Below are positions 37,101 to 43,833 of a stretch of DNA of 64,000 nucleotides, piece after piece. This DNA comes from Tetracentron sinense (lineage: Eukaryota > Streptophyta > Magnoliopsida > Trochodendrales > Trochodendraceae), in the NCBI GenBank assembly GCA_015143295.1, contig CM026551.1:48348034-48412033 (forward strand). The letters are read 5' to 3'. The notes beneath the pieces are model-generated. The model made no database searches. It was not told where the DNA came from and saw only the letters and a program-made list of their open reading frames with translations. Position numbers and translations under genes: made by a program. Position 1 is the first letter of the stretch. Every line of letters starts with the position of its first letter.

Positions 37101-38937
37101 GTTACTATTACAGTTTGAGATATGTGTCAAATTTCAACCCTCGTCATTAGTATAGATTAATGACTTGCATGCACTTAACATCCTTCCATGTATCCTGTGA
37201 AGAAGATATACTGCTCTGTGGAATAAGGGAATGGGGCTACGGTAAGGATAGGTCCATGTGAGTCGAAATTTTGTAGTTTTATGAGGTCTTGAATAGTTAG
37301 TTTATTTGAGTTGGCATCTTGATGTCAGTAATTCTGGGAACTGCAAGCTCCTTGGTAATATGGTAGCAAAATGAACGGGAGTCTAGTCAACAGGTAGTCG
37401 AATAGAGTATTTTGAAAGGGGAAGCTTATCTTAGAGGCTCATATCCTTCTACTTACTAGGCACACTCCTTAAGTCTTGAGGGTTGTCTTTTTCTATGGCA
37501 TATGCCTCCTAAATTAGCCAAAAATAAGCTTCTAACGACATAATTGTGAGTTTAAATCAAATTTGTTTTCATATATATATATTTGCTTATTTAATTAAAT
37601 TAACACTTCATTTACTATGTTTAATGTATTTAAGCTTTTCTTTAAAATTCTTTTTGAGTCTTTATTCCCTTTTAAGAGTTCCCTAGTGGACGTTGAAGGG
37701 ATTTGGATCCATGGTCTAAAATGTAATTTTTCTGTTTGTTGGAATTAAAAAGAACCAACAACATGATGGCTTGGACATGTTCGAGTTTTGAAGAAAGACC
37801 AATAATGGCTCAAGTTAGGAGTGAATTGTTGCAAGTTGAAGGCTCTAAAAGGACTAGGGAAAGGCCAAAAATGATGTGGACGGAGGTAATGATGAAATAT
37901 TTGATATAACACAATTTAACTGAACTCATACACATGCACACATATACATATAAAGTAGTAATATTTCATTAGTTTTCTAAAATCTTTCTGCAATTTTTAT
38001 TATTTCCAATTAACTTCTGATTTTAACAAAAACGAGGGAATGTGAAGCTCAACCCTCACAACCATAGTTACCAAGTCGGAGTCGGAAATTATTTGACTAG
38101 GGTAAAATTTGAAAAAAAAGAGGTAAAATTTGAATATTTTGGGAAAATGCTGGGAAAGAAAAAGGATAAAAATCAGATTACTGATTATGAAAAGTAAAAA
38201 AAAAGCATATATTTGATATTGATTCGTGGCTTTTTCAATAAAGCGTGAATAATTCACGTTTAATTCGTCAAATTCGCGACTTTTTCAAAAGTCGTGATTG
38301 TTTTTTCAAAAATCCGCAAATAATTCATGGTTTAATTGCTTAACGGAAAGGTTGCAATTATTCAACACTACTTGAAAAAAAACCAGAACTTTGTTACTAT
38401 GTGAGGCAACTTGTTTACACCTCACATATGTTGAGGTTCTAAAACTCTCCACATGCTTTTACCATTTTAAACACTAGTTGGATCTCGGGAGAGTGCAAGA
38501 AACATCTTGGTTTAACTGCTGGGATTTGAAAATTCCCTAAAAATATCCGATAAAAATTGTGTCCATGGCTGTTGAAAAAAATTAAAAATGAAATGCTGTT
38601 AACTTACCACCTTTAGTAAGTTGGCTGAGGGATATCCTCCTCAAAGTAGTGAAATGACAGAAACACCGCTTTCTTTTGCAGTAATTGAATTTGGATTTGA
38701 TACAATTCAATCTAGTGGAGTTTCTCAGGGTTCTCTCTCCATGTGTGGGTAGTCCTTTTGGGTCTATCACCTTCCAAGCAAAATGTAAAATATCTACTGG
38801 TGATAATTTCTTTTCTCCTAAACTCAAAAAGTGTTTCTTTCACTGTGTAGGGCCAAGGAGCTGTTGAGCCTACGGATGCATCTGGATCACCGGCTGTATA
38901 TTCCTATCCCCATCAGCAACATCCTCCAAATCAGTAA
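5400..38937 (+). CDS. PRP39: PRP39-type pre-mRNA-processing factor (5' partial)
   Basis: U1 snRNP-associated splicing factor built of HAT (half-a-TPR) repeats; it acts in the nucleus in 5' splice-site recognition. Exons: 5400-5567, 17193-17565, 17655-17798, 19979-20131, 20211-20327, 26980-27060, 30303-30452, 32603-34195 and 38851-38937. All junctions are GT-AG and all join in frame, giving about 955 residues without the N-terminus. HAT signatures include [48 protein letters not shown] and [13 protein letters not shown]. The last long exon is low-complexity and Ser/Gln-rich and ends in a polyQ tract, as in plant PRP39 proteins with long tails. The first junction is phase 2 and the rest are phase 0. 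Introns reach 11.6 kb and are packed with transposons in both orientations. Family identity is secure; paralogue assignment (PRP39-2-like) rests on gene order and memory. Confidence 0.92.
6193..6310 (+). repeat. Repeat terminus shared with 31655-31769
   Basis: Starts CATAGTTACCAGAGCGAGAA and then has GAAGCAAAGCGAAAGC repeats. The reverse complement of 31655-31769 matches over about 110 bp, including a CTTAGGAAA block. It looks like one end of a TIR element; the opposite end was not found. Confidence 0.55.
6390..7180 (-). pseudogene. AIR9-like A9-repeat gene fragment, antisense in PRP39 intron
   Basis: Two exon-like blocks lie on the - strand. One at 6569-6390 is exactly 60 codons between an AG acceptor (TTTCCAG) and a GT donor, and reads [19 protein letters not shown], then [10 protein letters not shown]. 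The other, about 7180-7076, reads [19 protein letters not shown] and FRWFL, then [16 protein letters not shown] and the KKYWGG...F.W pattern are what I remember of the Ig-like A9 repeats of the microtubule-associated protein AIR9. Only a small part of that roughly 1700-residue protein is present, so this is probably a captured or relic fragment. The product call is from memory. Confidence 0.45.
7181..8979. other. Intronic sequence without recognisable genes
   Basis: No coding block, RNA gene or bounded element found. GC-richer scraps at 7640-7760 and 8030-8110 are unassigned. Confidence 0.4.
8980..9740 (+). mobile_element. LINE fragment (late ORF2 and zf-RVT)
   Basis: Reads [18 protein letters not shown] at 9056-9109, the conserved F-x-x-G-n-G-x-x-x-x-x-W-x-D-x-W-x-G motif downstream of the LINE reverse transcriptase. 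Decayed zf-RVT sequence follows (LDKIL, MCLDEEG). Several stops and shifts; dead. Confidence 0.7.
9741..10020. other. Half of a MITE-like sequence plus AT-rich DNA
   Basis: GTTAAAGGCATTGCCTTCGG followed by GGTCGCTTAGGTGACC resembles the subterminal GCCTAGGCG-type motifs of plant TIR elements. No opposite end is visible before the Copia element. Confidence 0.3.
10026..10235 (+). repeat. 5' LTR of the complete Copia
   Basis: Begins TGTTGACAAGGG and ends CTACT rather than the usual CA. It contains ATATATAAAAG (10147-10157), a plausible TATA box. Confidence 0.93.
10236..10247 (+). other. Primer-binding site (initiator tRNA-Met type)
   Basis: TGGTATCAGAGC directly follows the 5' LTR. This is the standard plant Copia PBS, complementary to the 3' part of initiator methionine tRNA. 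Confidence 0.92.
11040..11850 (+). pseudogene. Copia gag relic with zinc knuckle
   Basis: Gag-like reading ([28 protein letters not shown]) is broken by several in-frame stops. The CCHC knuckle spans 11802-11843 with spacing C-x2-C-x4-H-x4-C, and one knuckle codon is TGA. Confidence 0.8.
12110..15289 (+). pseudogene. Copia pol relic (protease, integrase, RT, RNase H)
   Basis: The protease box [11 protein letters not shown] is near 12112-12144. The integrase HHCC end and core lie at about 12590-13130 ([11 protein letters not shown] near 12980), and the domain after integrase ([14 protein letters not shown]) at 13270-13320. Reverse transcriptase has LDVKNAFLH near 14092 and YVDDIVVT near 14338. 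RNase H has ADWACAKDD near 14830, CDN near 15055 and QLADVLTKA near 15199. Stops at many positions and at least one frameshift near 13900 split the reading frame. Confidence 0.88.
15290..15298 (+). other. Polypurine tract of the complete Copia
   Basis: GAGGGGGAG immediately before the 3' LTR; it is the primer for plus-strand synthesis. Confidence 0.9.
15299..15508 (+). repeat. 3' LTR of the complete Copia
   Basis: Same length and ends as the 5' LTR (TGTTGACAAG to CTACT). It is followed by the target duplication ATGCT. Confidence 0.93.
15523..15561. repeat. Poly-C run joined to a CT microsatellite
   Basis: 25 consecutive C residues (15523-15547), then TC repeats with one A, 10 bp after the Copia target duplication. 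Confidence 0.9.
15562..17192. other. Distal part of the long PRP39 intron
   Basis: No coding exon or bounded element recognised. The last 80 bases stay open in the exon's frame back to another AG at 17111-17112, but PRP39 continuity supports the acceptor at 17191-17192. Confidence 0.4.
17193..17565 (+). CDS. PRP39: PRP39 exon
   Basis: Acceptor TTCTTCAG at 17185-17192; its first base C completes AGC (Ser). Starts [13 protein letters not shown] and ends QGDFDW before donor GTATTG. Contains [10 protein letters not shown] and [11 protein letters not shown], typical of the central HAT repeats. Confidence 0.92.
17655..17798 (+). CDS. PRP39: PRP39 exon
   Basis: Codes [20 protein letters not shown], the most conserved HAT block of PRP39, between acceptor ATGACAG and donor GTATTG. 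Confidence 0.94.
17799..19978. other. PRP39 intron, 2.2 kb
   Basis: AT-rich. It contains a TA microsatellite (about 19131-19164) and an antisense exon-like piece near 19316-19469; otherwise nothing recognised. Confidence 0.4.
19316..19469 (-). other. Antisense exon-like fragment, product unknown
   Basis: On the - strand, an AG acceptor (GTCGGTGCAG) precedes about 50 codons reading [19 protein letters not shown] and [10 protein letters not shown] before a TGA. The composition is protein-like, but I do not recognise a family. A short piece (GGCCAAGTGCA) also occurs in the fragment at 30760-30990. Confidence 0.25.
19979..20131 (+). CDS. PRP39: PRP39 exon
   Basis: Acceptor GCAAACAG, donor GTATGT. 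Codes [20 protein letters not shown], the conserved I-H-x-F-x-A-R-F-K-E block that follows the W/Y HAT motif. Confidence 0.92.
20211..20327 (+). CDS. PRP39: PRP39 exon
   Basis: Acceptor TTTTGTCAG, donor GTAGGA. Codes [20 protein letters not shown] and ends [10 protein letters not shown], one HAT repeat. The intron before it is only 79 bp. Confidence 0.92.
20328..21011. other. PRP39 intron sequence
   Basis: Ordinary AT-rich intron; no element or gene recognised. Confidence 0.4.
22816..23878. mobile_element. Non-autonomous TIR element (hAT-like), inserted in the LINE
   Basis: 1063-bp insertion with exact 8-bp target duplication CCAACACC (22808-22815 and 23879-23886). Ends are CAAGGTATTAAAC and, reverse-complemented, CATGGTATCAAAAC. 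Removing it and one TSD copy restores the LINE frame across FIMVLEALS. The inside is AT-rich with no transposase. An 8-bp TSD fits the hAT superfamily; the exact family is unknown. Confidence 0.88.
23460..23610. repeat. Short tandem units inside the TIR element
   Basis: Three diverged units sharing TAATAAGGTTAATG, spaced roughly 50 bp apart. Confidence 0.6.
24047..24369. other. Intron sequence with short diverged repeats
   Basis: CAAGGAAAWTCGGGTWTGGC followed by CTATGAATATAT occurs about three times between 24048 and 24200. Nothing else recognised. Confidence 0.4.
24370..24780 (-). mobile_element. Decayed LINE zf-RVT fragment
   Basis: The - strand reads [14 protein letters not shown], then [12 protein letters not shown], matching the L-D-K-I-L and E-x-x-x-H-L-L-x-H-C blocks of LINE zf-RVT. 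It is separate from the larger LINE to its left. Confidence 0.55.
24787..26979. other. PRP39 intron, 2.2 kb without recognised genes
   Basis: Contains an ATC-type microsatellite (25509-25531) next to CTTACCTCAACTACTTGGGG, a common tail motif of dispersed plant repeats. The rest is unassigned. Confidence 0.4.
26980..27060 (+). CDS. PRP39: PRP39 exon (27 codons)
   Basis: Acceptor TTGTATACAG, donor GTATTG. Codes [19 protein letters not shown] and ends LLLE; aligns with the T-G-D-x-x-x-A-R-E-I-L block of PRP39. Small but phase 0 on both sides. Confidence 0.9.
27072..29830 (-). mobile_element. Long decayed L1-type LINE, antisense, next to a splice donor
   Basis: The 3' end is a T run on + (27072-27080) only 11 bp after the PRP39 exon ending at 27060. 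Going up the - strand: zf-RVT (27400-27162), [20 protein letters not shown] (about 27865-27806), an inverted tandem-duplicated FADD region (28405-28711), [13 protein letters not shown] and SLFIMVMEFL (about 28890-28800), and earlier reverse-transcriptase sequence (DDFSIEFFK, about 29400) up to about 29.8 kb. Many stops; inactive. Confidence 0.82.
28405..28711. repeat. Tandem duplication of 154 bp inside the LINE
   Basis: GCGGCATATTTGGG at 28405 and GCGGCGTATTTGGG at 28559 begin two copies that align along their whole length, ending GTAAACT and GTAGACT. They cover the antisense of the reverse-transcriptase FADD block. Confidence 0.85.
29831..30302. other. PRP39 intron sequence
   Basis: No gene or element recognised; the normal acceptor ACTTCTGCAG is at its end. 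Confidence 0.4.
30303..30452 (+). CDS. PRP39: PRP39 exon
   Basis: Acceptor TTCTGCAG, donor GTCAAA. Codes [20 protein letters not shown] and ends EISSLYLE, matching the C-terminal HAT region of PRP39. Confidence 0.9.
30760..30990 (-). pseudogene. Antisense coding-like fragment, product unknown
   Basis: The - strand stays open and protein-like over about 75 codons: [38 protein letters not shown] and [11 protein letters not shown], then a GT donor (GTATGTTC) at about 30760. I do not recognise the family. It lies inside the PRP39 intron, antisense. It is followed at 31769 by the same repeat terminus that sits beside the AIR9-like fragment at 6193, so it may be a transposon-captured exon. It could also be an exon of a nested gene. 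Confidence 0.4.
30991..31654. other. Intron sequence
   Basis: Contains a TTTA microsatellite (about 31266-31288). No gene recognised. Confidence 0.4.
31655..31769 (-). repeat. Repeat terminus shared with 6193-6310, reverse orientation
   Basis: Ends CTTGCTCTGGTAACTATG after TTTCGCTTTGCTTCTCGC-type repeats; reverse complement matches 6193 onward over about 110 bp. Confidence 0.55.
31802..32364. mobile_element. hAT-type MITE (563 bp) with perfect TSD
   Basis: Flanked by exact 8-bp ATCCATGG (31794-31801 and 32365-32372). Ends are TAGTGTTTTAGAAGGCG and, reverse-complemented, CAGTGTTTTAAAAAGACG, with GTGTGAGG shared further in. The subterminal AGGC/GCCT-rich motifs are typical of plant hAT MITEs. 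No transposase. Contains a short TA run (31896-31918). Confidence 0.88.
32603..34195 (+). CDS. PRP39: PRP39 large C-terminal exon with polyQ
   Basis: 531 codons. The acceptor is ACAGCAG, a NAGNAG site; splicing at the second AG (32601-32602) gives LYLE-FVDLCGT, which fits PRP39 better than an extra Gln. It begins with the end of the HAT region ([13 protein letters not shown]), then a Ser/Pro/Gln-rich stretch and a Gln/His tract, and ends WNNFYQQ before donor GTGTGT. If the intron is retained, translation stops at 34325-34327. Confidence 0.9.
33892..34155 (+). repeat. CAG/CAA repeat coding a Gln/His-rich tract
   Basis: Interrupted CAG/CAA run with CAC/CAT (His) codons. The longest pure stretch is 34070-34138, 23 glutamine codons in mixed CAG and CAA. 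Such tracts vary in length between alleles and often drive condensation or protein contacts. Confidence 0.95.
34377..34480. repeat. GCCTAGGCG-rich MITE end
   Basis: AGTCAAGGCATCGCCTAGGC followed by more CTAGGCG units is a known kind of plant TIR-element terminus. The opposite end was not found. Confidence 0.4.
35190..35377. repeat. Two 94-bp tandem units
   Basis: GTATCGACCGATATCGACCC at 35190 and GTATCGACCGATATTGACCC at 35284 begin two units that both run through CTGTGCCCAAAAA and TTTTTTGCGGATTTTCA. Confidence 0.85.
35700..36400 (+). mobile_element. LINE 3' end fragment (zf-RVT)
   Basis: Reads [23 protein letters not shown], then [26 protein letters not shown] and [12 protein letters not shown], the full zf-RVT block. 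An A-rich end follows near 36393 (GATAAAAAAAG). Frameshifts and a stop interrupt it. Confidence 0.8.
36401..37750. other. Intron sequence without recognised features
   Basis: No coding exon or bounded repeat found. Confidence 0.35.
37755..37925 (+). mobile_element. RTE-type LINE 3' coding scrap
   Basis: The + strand shows decayed forms of the RTE LINE end: a W-x-G-H-V-like block, [20 protein letters not shown], then [12 protein letters not shown], matching R-G-R-P-K-x-T-W-x-E-V. Short; low information. Confidence 0.45.
38063..38401. mobile_element. 339-bp TIR MITE, same family as 58380-58715
   Basis: Ends are CATAGTTACCAAGTCGGAG and, reverse-complemented, CATAGTAACAAAGTTCTGG. The inside carries several TTCACG/CGTGAA-type motifs with TTTTTCAA. 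It aligns with 58380-58715 in opposite orientation. No clean target duplication remains. Confidence 0.7.
38851..38937 (+). CDS. PRP39: PRP39 terminal exon
   Basis: Acceptor CACTGTGTAG. Codes [20 protein letters not shown] and HQQHPPNQ, then TAA at 38935-38937. It keeps the frame and the Gln/Pro-rich character of the previous exon. Confidence 0.85.
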   Translation, partial: GQGAVEPTDASGSPAVYSYPHQQHPPNQ

Positions 38938-39642
38938 AAGTTGCAGCTGCACGCCAATGCCTGAATTGATCCACTGTATTTTGCATTGCCTAACCTAAGG
39001 AGGCAAGTAAGCTTATCACCATTTCCTTGTTTGTTTAGAAAATGTAGTGGTGTTTGATTCTCACTCAAACTTATGAATACAGTTTATATGTTTTATTTTT
39101 CTTACTAAGCGAAGGTCTGATTAAATCAAAAGAGCAACAGATACAGCATCATGAGCATCCAATCCGGTAGCAAGTACGATAAATGGAGGTGAATCCAACC
39201 AGTCACAAATACAACTACAAGATAGACTGTTTTCCCAGGGAATGAGCAGCAGCATTCTACTGTATAGGGGTGTTGGCACTTGGCAGCAGAAGGATTTTTA
39301 GGCTCTTCTTTACAATGTGCACATCTCTGATTGGAATCCTAATTCTTAATGGGTTCTCAGATTCATCTTCTTTCAGCAGATTAATGATGTTTGTAGTAGC
39401 TTTTCAACCTTCAAAATCGCTTGCCAGAGTCAGGCGAAGCTTTATGGCACATGCTTCAGCTTCCTCAGCCGATACTGCTTACAACTACAAATCTACCATC
39501 TTCATCTTCATTTCGAAGTAATGCAGCAGCACCTGCTTTCAGATTAGATATTGCAATGCTATATTAATCTTAAAGAACATGGAGACTCAGTTCCAACCAG
39601 TTTAGATTCTGCAAACTTGATCTATTGGGGCTGGGAATAGAA
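38938..39642 (+). other. PRP39 3' UTR and downstream sequence
   Basis: No AATAAA was seen close to the stop, so the transcript end is not fixed. A possible 3' UTR donor (GCAAGTAAGC near 39004) exists. No other gene recognised. Confidence 0.4.
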
Positions 39643-39647
39643 GATCC

Positions 39648-40305
39648 TGTTGGGAATAATAACCAATAGAATAGACCCAACGTAAAAGATAAACAAGCAC
39701 ACGTAAAAGAGAAAACAAGAAATATACGTGGTTTGACAATAATCTACTCACGTCCATGGGTCAAGATCCGATTACTTTTTCTTTATTCAGAGAAACCTTG
39801 AGAAATTAGTAAAATATCACTCTCCTCTCGGATTAGATCCCAACCCAAGCCCATACACCAAAGTCAAGTCACTTTCGCAATGAATCCAAAGAACAATCCC
39901 TATATATCATTCCATAAAATATGCTTAATCTGTTTCTATTATCTCCACTCTTGAATATATGAAACCCTAGACCTATAAGCACCTATTTATAAGTTTATAC
40001 AAGAATCTTAGACAAAAAAAAAGTCTCCAATTCACGTAACATGTCAAATCCACACTCAGATCTCCAATTCACGTAACATGCCAAATCTGCACTTAGAACG
40101 CAAATCCCACACAACTTGGTCGATCGAGATGCAAATTTGGTTGGTTCGACAGACTTAAAACACTCACTAGATTTCTCGCCCAAAAAAAGTTCACAAATTC
40201 AGTCTGATTTCTGACGGTTGCTAATCATATTCGACTCTGAACAATAGAAAAGAGAGTGGACTCAGTTGACCAACCGACTCTGAAGTTTGAGCCATACGCT
40301 CAACA
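39648..40305. mobile_element. Solo LTR (658 bp), probably Copia
   Basis: Flanked by the exact 5-bp duplication GATCC (39643-39647 and 40306-40310), with perfect short inverted ends TGTTG and CAACA. ATACGTGGTTTGACAATA and CTCACGTCCATGG near 39725-39760 are typical of one group of plant Copia LTRs. No internal domain, so it arose by LTR-LTR recombination. Confidence 0.88.
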
Positions 40306-40310
40306 GATCC

Positions 40311-41197
40311 CACCATTACTTCTTAAACCTCTAGGGATAATAGAGTTTGCTCCATTTGGAATAAGTAAAGTAATGAAGGATCAGGCTATCAGTTATCAAA
40401 AGTCAAGGTTACGACTTTCAACCTCTCCTATGGGAAGGTCGAACCACACCAAGGTTCATCCCAAGATAAGGTCTACAAAATAGGAGCTGTTTATCACTTT
40501 ATCTTAGGTATAGTTTTGTAAGTTTAAGTCTACGGGTACTCCCAAATATACTCTCAAATCCTAACCCTTTAAATCAAAGGGTCAAGGTTAGTGATGTGGC
40601 ATTATAAAAGACAAAATTAGCCGAGCCAAAACCTAATCTTAATCTTTAGTGGTTAGCCATAGACTGTTAGTATTCGGGAGTACCTATAGTCGGACTCCCA
40701 CTCGTTTTATACTTGGTTGTTTGGTACAATCAGTTTTGCTTTGTTTAAAAAACTTCTATTTGTTTGGTAAAAATATACAAATAAATACTAATTTGAAGGA
40801 CATTTGTCATGGGAGGGGTAAAATAGACATTTGCAAAAGTATTAGGAGCATAAAAGTCATTTAATACAATTATTAAAGATATAAAAGTCTCATTTAAGTG
40901 AATCAAATGCACATGTGAGCAGATAAATATCTAGGTAACGTGAGAGTACTTATTATTTCAAGAGTCCTGAGATGAGAAGGGTCCTCTTCTTAGCTGACTG
41001 CAGTGTACCCGTGTCCCTTTTAACCCTTTTTAAACTATGTTTAAGCTTTATTAGATTATGATTAATATTTTTTTAAATACCAAGGTTAGGTGGATGTATC
41101 CTAGGGGCGAGTGAATCTTAACCACAGTTAGTGGGTGTGAGCGCATTGATCAATGAGATCACACGGTCAGCTTTCCAAGCTGACCGCGTGGTTCGTC
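40311..41197. other. Intergenic sequence
   Basis: Between the two convergent genes. No coding or RNA gene recognised. Confidence 0.4.
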
Positions 41198-41207
41198 TCC
41201 CATTTCC

Positions 41208-41371
41208 TTTTTTGTTTTTGAGTAGTAGATATCATTTACCTACATTAATAGAGTCAGCTGGTTAGAAGTTAGCATGGGCAGTGGAGCTCTTGCTGCTTGT
41301 ACCCGGGGGGATTGGATCCTCGACCTTCCCCTTGGAAGGCCACACCCCTACCACTCACGCAAGAGGGGAGG
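41208..41371 (-). mobile_element. tRNA-derived SINE, copy A
   Basis: On the - strand it starts near 41371 with GTGAGTGGTAGGGGTGTGGC (A-box region), has a B-box-like GAGGATCCAATCC and the tail AATGTAGGTAAATGATATC, and ends in an A-rich tail. It is flanked by the 10-bp direct repeat TCCCATTTCC (41198-41207 and 41372-41381). Non-coding; would be mobilised by LINE machinery. Confidence 0.85.
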
Positions 41372-41683
41372 TCCCATTTCCCTTATTTTAGAGTCGAAAC
41401 TTGTGCTAAATTAGAAGTTGGAATAGATATTTATCAAATTGCATTTTTTTGAAATAAATTCTTAAGTTCATAAAATAAGTAAATAACTTCTAATTATTAG
41501 AGTTACCAAACGCCCACATCTGTGTATTCTATAATGTAGGGTTATTTATAGATTCGTAAACACAAATTCTTAATTGAGAATTTTCCCATATTACACTCTG
41601 CTGGGTATTTTTTCAGGTCTTTAGAGGGTGTGATGTACCTAGTGATTAAGTGCTTCGTGCCTGCAATAGACTTGTGGCTTTGG

Positions 41684-42022
41684 AGCTCGAATCACAGCCA
41701 ATCGTGATTGAACTAAGGGAGAGTTCAATCACACCCACAGGTCAACACGTATCCTTTTTAACCCCTAATAACCATGATTAAGATTATTAACCCTTAGGGT
41801 TCAACAATATAACCTTAGTTTTTAGAGGGTTAAATTTCTTAACCCTAAGCTTAATTTTTTAAAAAAATATTTTTTTCTTCTAAAAACCAAGGTTAGATTG
41901 TTGAACCCTAATTTTAAAGAATCTTAACCACGCTTAATAGGGGCTAAAAAGGACACATTTTGACCTATGGCTGCAATTGAACTCTCCCTAAGTTCAATCA
42001 CGATTGGTTGTGATTCGATCTC
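41684..42022. mobile_element. Fold-back MITE (339 bp), Mutator-like
   Basis: Arms of about 115 bp are inverted repeats (left CTCGAATCACAGCCAATCGT, right arm reverse-complemented GATCGAATCACAACCAATCG). Flanked by the direct repeat GTGGCTTTGG (41674-41683 and 42023-42032). Long TIRs with a 9-10-bp TSD fit Mutator-derived MITEs. Confidence 0.8.
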
Positions 42023-42032
42023 GTGGCTTTGG

Positions 42033-43029
42033 TGACATGACATAGTGTGGAGCATCCATGTGGCATTTGGAAAATCTAGATTTGAGAGAACAATGTTGAG
42101 TTCAGTCACCCGTAAGTAACCACAGAGCGAAAGTGAGCGTCAAATTTTAATTTAGGATCGGCTAAGAGCGCCTAAATTACTTGTAGGTACAAATATAACA
42201 TTTTCACTTTCTAAACTACAAGAATGATAAAATACTCATTATTCAAATTTGTGGTTACCGTAAACTAACTATTGATATATTTGATATATCAATCCAAAAT
42301 CCAAATTATTACAAGATCAGCAATAATTAACAAACCTTACAATAATCTTGGACCTACATAGAAGAATAACAAAATACACTCCACTCCACCTAAAATAGGA
42401 ATTAAATTGAAACTTTACACAAAAACTACAATCTCTAAGCATGCAATCTCCAAAAACCATTAATTGTGCTCTCTATAAATCATAAACCGTACTCTACAAA
42501 AATTAAAACTATGCTCTCGAGGTGAGAGCGGGAGCAAATAGCAGGTTGGGGGAGGTTTGGGTTACTAAGGCTACGCCTCCTCTTCAAGGGGAGAGTAAGA
42601 GTAACTAAGAAAGAGAGAGAAGTCCTACTAGTTACACATTGATACAATACTTCTCTTACAATTATACACCACAAAACTTGCTTTTGTAATGGGGGGCCTG
42701 GGGACGAAAGTCTTCTTAAAGAGAGCGATAGAGTAACGTGCCTTGGGAGCTTCCGTTCCTTATGTATCTTATTATTTAAGTTTTATAGGCTATCAACTTG
42801 GTATGATCTTTGATTCACTTGAGATATATAGCACTAAATATAAGAAAGAATAAAGCTTTTAGGACCCGGAGTCACAGGGTCCCAAGGCTGAGACCGTGCC
42901 TTGGTACAATCTAACTTTGGACATGAAAGGTCTAGGGTTTTCAATTTGTAAACTTATAATTTTATTAGCTACTTACAGCCTTGGAAAGGTCCTGGGTCTT
43001 CAAAAATTGTAAGCACCATGTAATTTTAT
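42033..43029. other. Intergenic sequence
   Basis: AT-rich, with a GC-richer stretch near 42860-42910. No feature recognised. Confidence 0.35.
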
Positions 43030-43610
43030 TATCTACTTTTTTTTTGGTAATCAGCTATATCATTTATCTATCTATGTCAGGAGTTAGAAGGTTAGAACCA
43101 GGGTTACCAAGTTCGCTACATGCTATAGTGAACTGCGAACTGAGCGAGCCCAAACTGGTTCGTGAAATTGAAGGAACCACATAGTGGTTTTAAAACAATC
43201 TTAGTTTGTCAAAATTTTCATTTAAATTCTTTAGGTTCGGCAAATTTATACTTTAAGTTCACATACTGTTCATAAAAAGTATTTTTTACTATTATTTTTC
43301 AAACAAGTAATTGAAATATATTTTTTACATGCTTAAGAGATATATATTTTTATAATATAATATAAAATATATATTTGTTTTACATGCTTAAGTTGCGAAC
43401 CAAACCAAAGAACCTAAGCGAACCAAAAAACGAATTATCTCATCCTACCCCTAGTGAACCGGGTTCACTCTAAAGTGGCGAACTACGAATTACGAACCCA
43501 AATTCAAACCAAGCGAACCTAGTAACATTGGTTAGATCTCAAGGGTGGGCACTCAACGGCCACACCAGGACTCAAACACGAGTCACTCCTCCCCAAAGAG
43601 AGATACACTA
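43030..43610 (-). mobile_element. SINE, copy C, split by a MITE
   Basis: The right part (43531-43610), read on -, has a B-box-like GTGTTTGAGTCCTGGTGTGG. The left part (43030-43098) has CTTCTAACTCCTGACATAGA, then ATAAATGATAT and an A-run tail, which aligns with the 3' part of the SINE at 41208. A 432-bp MITE lies between. The 5' end is decayed. Confidence 0.6.
43099..43530. mobile_element. hAT-type MITE (432 bp) nested in a SINE
   Basis: Ends are CAGGGTTACCAAGTTCGC and, reverse-complemented, CAATGTTACTAGGTTCGC (14 of 18 match). Flanked by 8-bp GTTAGAAC (43091-43098) and GTTAGATC (43531-43538), one mismatch. Contains repeated GAACC/GGTTC motifs. Confidence 0.8.
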
Positions 43611-43677
43611 AAAACCCTAAAATTTTATATGCGGCTTATAAAATTGTAAGTAACTTACAAAATAAACAGCTGCTTCC

Positions 43678-43680
<3 letters not shown>

Positions 43681-43714
<34 letters not shown>
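43681..43714. repeat. TA microsatellite
   Basis: About 17 TA units. Confidence 0.95.
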
Positions 43715-43720
<6 letters not shown>

Positions 43721-43802
43721 GATTGGTGCAACCAATGGATCAAGTAAGACACAATTAAGTTCATAAATTTTGCCAAATGCATAGTCTAATCTCTTCAGAA
43801 CT

Positions 43803-43833
43803 CTGTGACTGTGACTGTGACTGTGACTGTGAC
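43803..43833. repeat. CTGTGA hexamer minisatellite
   Basis: Five CTGTGA-type units. On the - strand they would read alternating His-Ser if translated. Confidence 0.9.
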
